A stretch of DNA of 64,000 nucleotides. Source: Sorghum bicolor. Its lineage: Eukaryota; Streptophyta; Magnoliopsida; Poales; Poaceae. Position 1 is the first letter of the stretch. The number at the start of each line of letters is the position of its first letter. Location of the stretch: contig NC_012871.2 in the NCBI RefSeq assembly GCF_000003195.3, positions 55,047,802-55,111,801 of the forward strand. The letters run 5' to 3'. This document shows positions 36,479-44,625 of this stretch, piece after piece. Position numbers and translations under genes: made by a program. Under the pieces are notes generated by a model. That model was given only the letters and a program-made list of their open reading frames with translations. It made no database searches and had not been told where the DNA came from.

Positions 36479-36761
36479 AGCTTTCATCAACGACACACCT
36501 TTATTTCTCCGTTTTTAGCTTTTAGTCTAGCCGATAAGACTGTTATCGGCATCTTTTGAAACATTAAGTCTGCCCTTGAACATTTAAATTCAGCCGATAG
36601 GAATGTTATCGGCACTTAACCTTTTATGCATCGATCCATACGCTGGGGTAGTATTTCTTCAAATATTTGCCATTTAATGCTCTGGGAAATTCAACTCCTT
36701 CGAGAGTTTCTAGAATATAGGCATTACCAGGAGCTGAGCGTTTTATCCGATAAGGACCCTC
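36479..36761 (-). pseudogene. Severed C-terminal end of E integrase
   Basis: Past the TGA at 36762-36764 the minus-strand frame continues (EGPYRIKRSAPGNAY...KKYYPSVWIDA) to a natural TAA at 36624-36626. This is the usual C-terminal tail of such integrases, so the TGA replaced a conserved tryptophan and cut off about 46 residues. 36479-36623 is a short convergent spacer with the 3' end of the antisense gene. Confidence 0.7.
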
Positions 36762-39700
36762 TCAATTAGGAGACCACTTCCCAAACTTTGAACTTTTAGT
36801 CCCGACTCGCAAAATCAACTTCCATACCAAATCCTTATCGGCAAACTCCTTAGCCTTCACCTTTTTATCATACCATCTGGCAACTCTCTTCTTATTTTCT
36901 TCTATACTCATTAAAGCCGTTAACCGATGCCCTGCTAAATCATCTAACTCATCGGTCATTAAAGTGGCATAATCATCGGCAGCCAATTGATCTTGAAAAG
37001 ATAATCGCCTAGATCCAGCCTTAATCTCCCAAGGCAAAACTGCATCATGTCCGTACACCAATTGATAAGGTGACACCTTGGTTGATCCATGACAAGCCAT
37101 CCGATAAGACCACAGTGCTTCATTCAACAATGTATGCCACCGCCTAGGATTTTCTTCAATCTTTCGTTTAATAAGCTTGATAATTCCCTTGTTAGACGCT
37201 TCGGCCTGCCCATTGGCTTGAGCATAGTAAGGAGAAGAATTCAACACTTTAATTCCCATACCGATTGCAAATTCATCGAACTCCCCCGATGTGAACATGG
37301 TGCCCTGATCGGTAGTAACCGTTTGAGGAATCCCAAATCGGTAAATAATATGCTCCTTCACAAAATCAATCATATTGGCCGATGTGACTTTCTTCAAGGG
37401 AATAGCTTCGACCCATTTGGTGAAATAGTCAGTGGCAACTAGAATGAATTTATGCCCTTTGCTAGATGGTGGATGAATCTGGCCGATCAGATCGATGGCC
37501 CACCCCCGGAACGGCCAAGGTTTTATTATAGGATTCATAGCCGATGCAGGTGCTCTCTGGATATTACCGAACTTTTGACAACCTTGACATCCCTTGAAAT
37601 ATTTAAAACAATCTTCAAGTATGGTTGGCCAAAAATATCCATTCCTTCGAATCATCCACTTCATCTTAAAAGCTGACTGATGCGCTCCACACACTCCTTC
37701 ATGGATTTCTCCCATCAAACTTCTGGCTTCATCATCACCCAGGCATCGGAGAAGAATTCCGTCGATAGTTCGATAATACAATTCATTTTCAAGGATCACA
37801 TACTTGGTTGCTTGAAATCGAACCCGTCTTTCAACCTTTTTGGACGGATCTTTTAGATAATCAATAATTTCTTCCCTCCAATCACCGGCAGTGACTGCCG
37901 ATGTCGCATTAATCATTGGCTGATATCCCGAGGCATGCTGGGCTAACCGATTAGCGTCTTCATTATGCAATCGGGGAATATGCTCCAATCGGAAGTTCTT
38001 GAATTCCTTCAACAGTTGTATACTTCTCTCGAAATAGGTTATGAGAACTTCACTTCGGCACTCATAGCTTCCAGCCAATTGATTTATAACCAACATGGAA
38101 TCTCCGAATACTTCAACAGCATCAGCACGAACTTCTCTTAACAACTCCAATCCCTTGATCAGAGCTTGATACTCAGCCTGATTATTTGTTGATGTAGCAA
38201 CAATCGGCAAGGAAAATTCATACTTCCTCCCCTTAGGAGAAACTAATATAATGCCGATTCCTGCTCCCCGGTCACAGGTAGATCCATCAAAGAAGAGCGT
38301 CCAGGGTGCAATTTCCCAGGTTTCCACTAAACCGCAATGCTGAGTCACGAAATCGGCCATAACCTGCCCTTTGACCGCCTTAGCCGATTCGTAACGCAAA
38401 TCGAACTCCGACAGCGCCAAAATCCATTTACCGATCCTACCACTCATAATCGGCATAGATAGCATGTATCGGACCACGTCATCTTTGCAAACAACAGCAC
38501 ATTCGGCTGACAACAGGTAATGTCTTAGCTTGATACATGAAAAATATAAGCATAAGCACAGCTTCTCAATGGCCGAATACCTGATCTCAGCATCAATTAA
38601 CCTCCTACTCAAATAATAAATTACCCTCTCTTTCCCTTCAAATTCTTGAACTAAAGCTGAACCGATAACCGATCCATCGGTAGATAAATATAATCTGAAG
38701 GGTTTCCCTTGTTGAGGTGGAACTAAAACCGGAGGGTTTACTAGATACCTTTTGATTTCATCTAGAGCCAACTGCTGTTCTTTTCCCCAAACAAACTCCT
38801 GATCGGCTTTCAATTTAAGAAGAGGACTGAAAGCACGAATTCTCCCAGATAAATTCGATATAAATCTTCTGATAAAATTCACTTTGCCGATCAATGATTG
38901 GAGCTCGGTTTTATTGGTAGGGGCCACTATTTTATTGATAGCATCAATAGACCTTCGACTAATTTCAATACCTCTCTGATGTACCATGAAACCAAGAAAC
39001 TGCCCTGCCGATACACCAAATGCACACTTGTTGGGATTCATCTTCAATCCATGCTTCCTCGTGCATTCCAACACTCTTCGTAAATCGGCAAGATGCTCTG
39101 AGAAATCTCCAGACTTAACCACCACATCATCAATATAAATTTCTACGATCTTGCCGATGAACTCATGAAATATAAAATTCATAGCCCTTTGATAAGTAGC
39201 ACCGGCATTCCTCAACCCAAAAGTCATGACTATCCATTCAAATAGTCCAACATGACCAGGACACCTGAAAGCGGTTTTTGGAATATCCTCTTCTGCCATG
39301 AATATTTGATTGTAACCCGCATTACCATCCATGAAGCTGATGACCCGATGGCCAGCCGCAGCATCAACCAGTAGATCGGCGACAGGCATTGGATATCCAT
39401 CCATCGGCGTAGCTTTATTGAGATTCCTGAAATCAATGCACACCCGAAGCTTCCCGTTCTTCTTGTAAACCGGGACGACATTGGAAATCCATTCAGCATA
39501 CCGACACTGCCGAATAAACTTAGCTTCAATAAGTTTAGTGATTTCGGCCTTAATATCAGGTAGAATGTTAGGGTTACATCGGCGGGCTGGTTGCTGATGT
39601 GGCCGAAATCCAGACTTAATGGGTAACCGATGTTCAACAATTGATCGGTCTAAACCAGGCATCTCTGTATAATCCCAAGCAAAGCAATCTTTATATTCCT

Positions 39701-39857
39701 TTAACAAACCAGTTAATTGCCGTCTACATTCAGGATCTAGTTTAGCGCTGATAAAAGTAGGCCTAGGCCTATCACCACTACCTATATCTACTTCTACCAA
39801 ATCATCGGCCGATGTGAATCCCTGGCCTAATTTTCCATCATCGGCGAATCTATCCAT
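36762..39857 (-). CDS. Element E RT-RNaseH-RNaseH-integrase polyprotein (1031 aa)
   Basis: It copies the element's RNA and inserts the cDNA. The RT spans about residues 95-270 (KKNGKLRVCIDFRNLNKA; catalytic YIDD at 39126-39137, residue 241). A first RNase H follows (LYLSTDGSVIGSALV, about 395-500). A second, archaeal-type RNase H comes next (FFDGS near 519; AEYQALIKGLELL; DANRLAQHAS), the dual arrangement of Tat-lineage gypsy elements. The integrase has an HHCC zinc region, then WAIDLIG (near 787), TTDQGT and ANGQAEAS as the D-D-E acidic residues. The ATG overlaps the gag stop (TAATG), so translation may need re-initiation or a frame shift. A premature TGA removes the tail after KFGKWSPN. Confidence 0.92.
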   Translation of the reverse strand: MDRFADDGKLGQGFTSADDLVEVDIGSGDRPRPTFISAKLDPECRRQLTGLLKEYKDCFAWDYTEMPGLDRSIVEHRLPIKSGFRPHQQPARRCNPNILPDIKAEITKLIEAKFIRQCRYAEWISNVVPVYKKNGKLRVCIDFRNLNKATPMDGYPMPVADLLVDAAAGHRVISFMDGNAGYNQIFMAEEDIPKTAFRCPGHVGLFEWIVMTFGLRNAGATYQRAMNFIFHEFIGKIVEIYIDDVVVKSGDFSEHLADLRRVLECTRKHGLKMNPNKCAFGVSAGQFLGFMVHQRGIEISRRSIDAINKIVAPTNKTELQSLIGKVNFIRRFISNLSGRIRAFSPLLKLKADQEFVWGKEQQLALDEIKRYLVNPPVLVPPQQGKPFRLYLSTDGSVIGSALVQEFEGKERVIYYLSRRLIDAEIRYSAIEKLCLCLYFSCIKLRHYLLSAECAVVCKDDVVRYMLSMPIMSGRIGKWILALSEFDLRYESAKAVKGQVMADFVTQHCGLVETWEIAPWTLFFDGSTCDRGAGIGIILVSPKGRKYEFSLPIVATSTNNQAEYQALIKGLELLREVRADAVEVFGDSMLVINQLAGSYECRSEVLITYFERSIQLLKEFKNFRLEHIPRLHNEDANRLAQHASGYQPMINATSAVTAGDWREEIIDYLKDPSKKVERRVRFQATKYVILENELYYRTIDGILLRCLGDDEARSLMGEIHEGVCGAHQSAFKMKWMIRRNGYFWPTILEDCFKYFKGCQGCQKFGNIQRAPASAMNPIIKPWPFRGWAIDLIGQIHPPSSKGHKFILVATDYFTKWVEAIPLKKVTSANMIDFVKEHIIYRFGIPQTVTTDQGTMFTSGEFDEFAIGMGIKVLNSSPYYAQANGQAEASNKGIIKLIKRKIEENPRRWHTLLNEALWSYRMACHGSTKVSPYQLVYGHDAVLPWEIKAGSRRLSFQDQLAADDYATLMTDELDDLAGHRLTALMSIEENKKRVARWYDKKVKAKEFADKDLVWKLILRVGTKSSKFGKWSPN

Positions 39858-42800
39858 TAAAAACCGTCGTCAGAACCGACTGCTTGGATCGGTGGAATCT
39901 CATAATCGGCAACCTTGAGAAAATCTTTTTCCCAAACTTCTCCTGAAATGCACCTAGTCTTTTCATAAGTATCCGCTTCTGCCGATGCGATAACATAAGA
40001 AGAATCCCCTGGGACGATCTCAATCTTGTCGCCTACCCACTGAACCAAGCACTGATGCATTGTAGATGGGACACAACAATTGGCATGAATCCAATCTCTC
40101 CCCAATAATAAATTGTAAGCACCTTTTCCGCTGATCACGAAAAAAGTTGTCGGCAAGGTTTTGCTGCCGATAGTCAACTCTGCACATATCGCCCCCTTGA
40201 CTGGAGACACGTTTCCTTCAAAATCTTTTAGCATCATATCGGTCTTGGTCAAGTCTTGATCCCCTTTTCCAAGCTTCCGATATACTGCATACGGCATAAT
40301 ATTAATAGCGGCTCCACCATCAACCAGGATCTTGGTCATTGGCTGCCCATCGACCCTTCCTTTGAGGAACAAAGCTTTGAGATGCTGCCTCTCGTCATCG
40401 GCAGGTTTCTCAAAGATAGCCGTCATCGGATCCAGAGCGAACTGAGCTATCTGATCAGAAAATTCCAACTCATCATCACTGGCTGGTGCCAGAAACTCCA
40501 TCGGCAACATGAAGACCATGTTGATGCCTGCCGATGGACCTTCTTTCTTAGTGTCTGATGGCTGCCGACTTCCAGAGTTCTCTCCTTTATTTAGCTCTTC
40601 CTGCCTTTCACGTTGCAATCTCCTTTTCTGTGTCTTAGTTAATCCTTGAGGGCACCATGGAGGAAGTGGCCTTTGCCTTGCCGTCGGGCGTTGGTCCTCT
40701 CTTAACTCCATGCGATGCGTATTGGCATCCCTGCAAAATATGAATTCATCGGGAACCCGCGCATCAGCCATTCTTTCAAGCTCCTCTTGGTTCCTGGGAA
40801 AATACTGGACACGGTCACCAAGCCGATCGTGAACGCTAAGCCTGCCCCCCAGCCGATCATGAACTGATGCCCTTCCTCTGATCGCCCCATTAAATCGTCG
40901 CTCATCATCATGATAACGCCGATCTTTCCTGTCGTACCGATCATAACCGTTGCATTCGGGGCAGTCTCTGACAGTAGGAAGCTTAATATTTTCCTCCCAA
41001 CAATGGATGAAGAATGGACAATTCCAATGATCCCTATGCCGATTCCACTCCTGTCGGCGTCTCTCTTCTTCCCGTTGATAATCTTCCTGCTGGCGCCGGT
41101 ACCGATCTTCCCGTTGTTGCCAACTCTCTCGAGGCCTTCTATGAGTTATGACAATACCAGATCGAGGAATTCTTCCTGAGCTAGTTCCTTCCTGGACCAA
41201 GCCCTTACTTCTTGCATCAGCGGTAGTAACTTGATGCTGAGGATCTACCGATGCACTCTTCTCAGCTGTCTCCGACGTCAAGACCTTAGCCTTCCCCTTA
41301 GCATCCAACGTGTTCGTCGGGAAAGGATGTTGGTCTATCTTCATCGGCTTCTGGGCTTTGGAACTATCAAACTTGATTCTCCCTGACTCTATGGCCGATT
41401 GCAGCTGTTGTCTGAATACTTTGCACTCATTGGTATCATGTGAAGTTGCATTATGCCACTTGCAATACCTCATCCTCTTCAACTCTTCTGCCGACGGGAT
41501 CACGTGGTTATTTGACAATTTGATTTGACCTTCCTGCAGTAGAAAGTCAAATATCCTATCGGCCTTGGCGGTGTCAAATGCAAACTTCTCTGGTTCCTTC
41601 TGCCCAAAAGGACAAGACATCGGCTTCTTGTTTTTTACCCACTCTGCCAAACCGATTACTGGTTCTTCATCGGAATCTGAGCTTGTTGCCTCATCAACAA
41701 ATGAGACTTTCTTATTCCATGCCCTCTTAGGCTCGAAAGGCTTGATGTCTTGATCAGATATCCTCTGCACCAAGTGACTTAAACTTTCGAACTCCTGAGA
41801 GGCATACTTATCCCTAATGTGTGGTAATAAACCCTGGAAAGCCAAATCGGCTAGTTGCCGATCATCCAGAACCAGGCTATAGCATTTATTTTTGACTTCT
41901 CGTATTCTCTGCACAAATCCCTCAACCGACTCATCGTTGCGTTGCCTCAGCTTGACCAAGTCGGTGATCTTCTTCTCATGAACCCCCGAGAAGAAGTATC
42001 TGTGGAATTGCTTCTCTAGATCGGCCCAAGTAATTACTGAATTGGGAGGCAATGATATGAACCAAGTAAAGGCCGATCCAGACAATGATGATGAAAATAG
42101 GCGAACTCTCAATTCGTCCCTGTTACCAGCCTCTCCACATTGAATAATGAACCTGTTGACATGCTCCATGGTTGACGTATCGTCCTGTCCGGAAAACTTT
42201 GTAAAATCCGGTACTTTGTACCGATGTGGAAGCGGAATCAAATCATACGCTGGAGGATACGGTGTCCGATAAGAATAAGTGTTGACTTTGGGTTTTATCC
42301 CAAATTGTTCCCTCATTACTTCGGCAATCTTGTCGGCCCAATACGCATCGGCATCTTGTCGATGAGGCGGCTGCGGATCTGGCATTTGGTGGCGAACCTC
42401 CACGTGTCTGTTCGGGACGTGACCTGTATGGAACATCGTATTGGTCACCTGTCCTCCAATCTGCGGACTACCAAACTGTTGTCCACCGATTGGCTGTCCT
42501 CCGAGTTGCTGTCCAAAATTTATCGGCTGGTTGGGAATTCCCTGACCTTGGAACCCGGGATACACCTGCCCTTGTTGGAACCCTGTAGTCTGATAACCCT
42601 GCTGGGGCGACTGTGGAAAGGCTTGCTGTCCAAGCCATCCATTATTAGCGTTCATCGGCATAGGTGCTGCCGATGATTGGTAATTGGGTACCGTCGTTGA
42701 ATTGACATACCCTGGCTGGGCCATAGGCCTCTGTTGCATCGGCATTGACTCTGCCGATGTGTTAGGCATCTGGAACATTGAATCTTGAGGATTTCCAGTG

Positions 42801-43504
42801 TGAGGCCTTGCAGCAGTAGTTGTGGTATACCGAGGACTCTGGTTCACCGGCACATTGGAGGGTGCCGATGTCATAGGAGTCTTGCCCCTCATGTCAGCTA
42901 TCTGTGATGTTCCCGGCGTCAATTCTGGAGGCATACCATAACCCCACCAGTTAGGAGGAAGAGTTAACCCCGACATTGCCGATGCCAACATATCTGTTGT
43001 CAGTTTATGCTGCCCAACTGAAATTTGTGGGTTGGTTGCCATCGGCATAGATAGTGCACCAGTAGTCCCCAATGTACTCGGAGGAACGGCAGACTGTGCA
43101 CTTGCACTTGTCAAGGCAGCCGATGGGGCCGTGACCTCTGGTGCCGTGGGTTGATGATGGGAGGGGCCCACATAATCCGGCGGGATTTGTCCTTCCTTGA
43201 AGGTTCTTGCCACGGCGTTGAAAACCGTATTAGATAGTACACCAGCTTGGTTAATCAACGCCCGATTGATGGCATTATCAACCATGTCTTGAAGCTTGCC
43301 AGGATTGGCGTCAAAGGTGACCTGCCGTGGTGCCGGCAGTGCATCTTTCTGGACCACTTCGCCGCTCCTGTTTATGCTGAAAGACTTCAGGCATTGCTGC
43401 TTGAACTCTTCCATAGCTTGGGCAATAGCTTGCTTCTGCTCATCCTTGAGGTTAGCTTCCGTCACGGGGATGACGTTGTCTTGATCGAGGTCAGAGATCG
43501 ACAT
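39857..43504 (-). CDS. Element E Gag-protease polyprotein (about 1215 aa)
   Basis: Start chosen at 43504 (MSISDLDQD); the frame is open further upstream, but that part crosses the primer-binding site and LTR. The first ~400 residues are Pro/Gln/Gly-rich and look disordered (for example QGQVYPGFQGQGIPNQ). The retrotrans_gag core follows (FTWFISLPPNSVITWADLEKQF; DLVKLRQRNDESVEGFVQRI). Next are a Cys/His motif (CKWHNATSHDTNEC), an Arg/Asp-rich region and a second Cys cluster (CPFFIHCWEENIKLPTVRDC), then a short internal repeat (SVHDRLGGR / SVHDRLGDR). The aspartic protease active site is VDGGAAINIMP near the C end. The stop TAA shares its last A with the pol ATG. Role: particle shell, RNA packaging and processing. 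Confidence 0.9.
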   Translation of the reverse strand: MSISDLDQDNVIPVTEANLKDEQKQAIAQAMEEFKQQCLKSFSINRSGEVVQKDALPAPRQVTFDANPGKLQDMVDNAINRALINQAGVLSNTVFNAVARTFKEGQIPPDYVGPSHHQPTAPEVTAPSAALTSASAQSAVPPSTLGTTGALSMPMATNPQISVGQHKLTTDMLASAMSGLTLPPNWWGYGMPPELTPGTSQIADMRGKTPMTSAPSNVPVNQSPRYTTTTAARPHTGNPQDSMFQMPNTSAESMPMQQRPMAQPGYVNSTTVPNYQSSAAPMPMNANNGWLGQQAFPQSPQQGYQTTGFQQGQVYPGFQGQGIPNQPINFGQQLGGQPIGGQQFGSPQIGGQVTNTMFHTGHVPNRHVEVRHQMPDPQPPHRQDADAYWADKIAEVMREQFGIKPKVNTYSYRTPYPPAYDLIPLPHRYKVPDFTKFSGQDDTSTMEHVNRFIIQCGEAGNRDELRVRLFSSSLSGSAFTWFISLPPNSVITWADLEKQFHRYFFSGVHEKKITDLVKLRQRNDESVEGFVQRIREVKNKCYSLVLDDRQLADLAFQGLLPHIRDKYASQEFESLSHLVQRISDQDIKPFEPKRAWNKKVSFVDEATSSDSDEEPVIGLAEWVKNKKPMSCPFGQKEPEKFAFDTAKADRIFDFLLQEGQIKLSNNHVIPSAEELKRMRYCKWHNATSHDTNECKVFRQQLQSAIESGRIKFDSSKAQKPMKIDQHPFPTNTLDAKGKAKVLTSETAEKSASVDPQHQVTTADARSKGLVQEGTSSGRIPRSGIVITHRRPRESWQQREDRYRRQQEDYQREEERRRQEWNRHRDHWNCPFFIHCWEENIKLPTVRDCPECNGYDRYDRKDRRYHDDERRFNGAIRGRASVHDRLGGRLSVHDRLGDRVQYFPRNQEELERMADARVPDEFIFCRDANTHRMELREDQRPTARQRPLPPWCPQGLTKTQKRRLQRERQEELNKGENSGSRQPSDTKKEGPSAGINMVFMLPMEFLAPASDDELEFSDQIAQFALDPMTAIFEKPADDERQHLKALFLKGRVDGQPMTKILVDGGAAINIMPYAVYRKLGKGDQDLTKTDMMLKDFEGNVSPVKGAICAELTIGSKTLPTTFFVISGKGAYNLLLGRDWIHANCCVPSTMHQCLVQWVGDKIEIVPGDSSYVIASAEADTYEKTRCISGEVWEKDFLKVADYEIPPIQAVGSDDGF

Positions 43505-43523
43505 GTTGATCTTGATCTTGAAT

Positions 43524-43548
43524 CTGTCCCACCGAGCGTGCCAAAAGA
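43524..43548 (-). promoter_or_regulatory. Primer-binding region of element E
   Basis: On the minus strand TTTTGGCACGCTCGGTGGGA lies a few bases inside the 5' LTR's terminal CAACA. TGG at its start fits pairing with a tRNA 3' CCA. The tRNA is not assigned. Confidence 0.55.
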
Positions 43549-43550
43549 TG

Positions 43551-44243
43551 TGTTGATGCAAAATTGATCTGCAAACACAAAGGGCTAATACCCGATTCAA
43601 ACGTCAAGGCGTGCCAGCCGATTTAACCTTACTATCGGCAAAGGTGATAACTCGAATACTTTAGTCCTGACAACAGCGATGCGCCCGGATGTCACGGCTA
43701 AGAGGTACTCACGCGGAACTCGAGAACACGCCGAGCTTAAGTCGACGAATTCTTAAGAACTCGTAATAAGAAGAAAAAAAAAAGGGTGACGAAGTCGTCG
43801 AAAAGTAGATGCTGGAATATGAGTAAAAACGTATGTTTGATTGATTTCTTGATATCTGATTACAAGGTCTTAGGGCTTATATTTATACCCTGCTCAAAGA
43901 GCTACGACCAGACACGATTAGAATTCGAATTCCAAATTACACGGAACCCGTATATAAAACGATACGAATAACATAAGGAAATAATAAAACCACCCTTCGT
44001 GACAAATCGAAACTCCTCCACATGACAACTGGCAACTTCCGGACTCCTCCTTCGCGTCATCGGCAATCCCCTTGCCATAGTCATCGGCAGACCCTTTTAC
44101 TCGGTCATCGGTACCATGTTACTGTCTGAGGACTTAGTCACATTCAACTCTTCCCTCATCGGCAACCATCCTTACCAGCAACCCATATCATACTGCCACC
44201 CTGTCTTGCCATCCTGGACATGTGCCCAAAAATGGTGTCAACA
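43551..44243 (-). repeat. Element E 5' LTR (right), 693 bp
   Basis: Same length as the left LTR and about 99.7 % identical by hand comparison. TATAAATA is on the minus strand at 43880-43887. It is followed by the CATAT duplication. Confidence 0.95.
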
Positions 44244-44248
44244 CATAT

Positions 44249-44625
44249 CTTTTCAGGGCGCTCCTTTTGAGGCGCCCCGCGTGGGGAGTCGGAACGACTG
44301 TGCCGTTGTGTCCTGGCCGAATGTGACGCTTCACCTGCGAAATTAATGCGCGCGTGCGGTAGGCGTGGAAATCAGGGGAAGTGGGCGCTTCAAATTTTTC
44401 ACCAGGCCAGGGAGCGGGCGACGATTGCTCTTCTTCCCCACTGATCTTCTGTGCGAGAGGTGTGGCCGCGGCGCGCTCCTTCTATAAAAGCAGCCGCGGG
44501 GGCTTTGATTCCCTTCCTCCTGCTCTCGCGCAAAAAATGCCCTTACCTCCTATTCTTCTTGCCGTCGTCTTCTCGTTGCCGCCACCTTGTCTCCATCTCA
44601 CAAGCGCTATACTTTGCTCGTAGCC
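44249..44625 (+). promoter_or_regulatory. Promoter and leader of A's antisense gene
   Basis: TATAAAAG lies at 44483-44490 within TTCTATAAAAGCAGCCGC, 136 bp before the ATG at 44626; B has the same arrangement. E is inserted about 235 bp upstream of this TATA, so upstream control sequence may have been displaced. Confidence 0.6.

Larger units (their letters stand above)
31879..44243 (-). mobile_element. Gypsy (Tat-type) element E, young and nearly intact, 12.4 kb
   Basis: Two 693-bp LTRs (31879-32571 and 43551-44243) differ at about two positions. The duplication CATAT is at 31874-31878 and 44244-44248. The minus strand carries gag-protease and RT-RNaseH-RNaseH-integrase frames, each open for more than 1000 codons; the plus strand carries an open six-exon antisense gene. 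The family is not that of A/B: the LTR, gag and antisense proteins are unrelated in sequence. The motif TCGGCA/TGCCGA recurs throughout. Confidence 0.95.

Noticed and set aside
39230..39640. 136-codon minus-strand ORF inside E pol
   Set aside because: It is a shadow frame of the RT gene.
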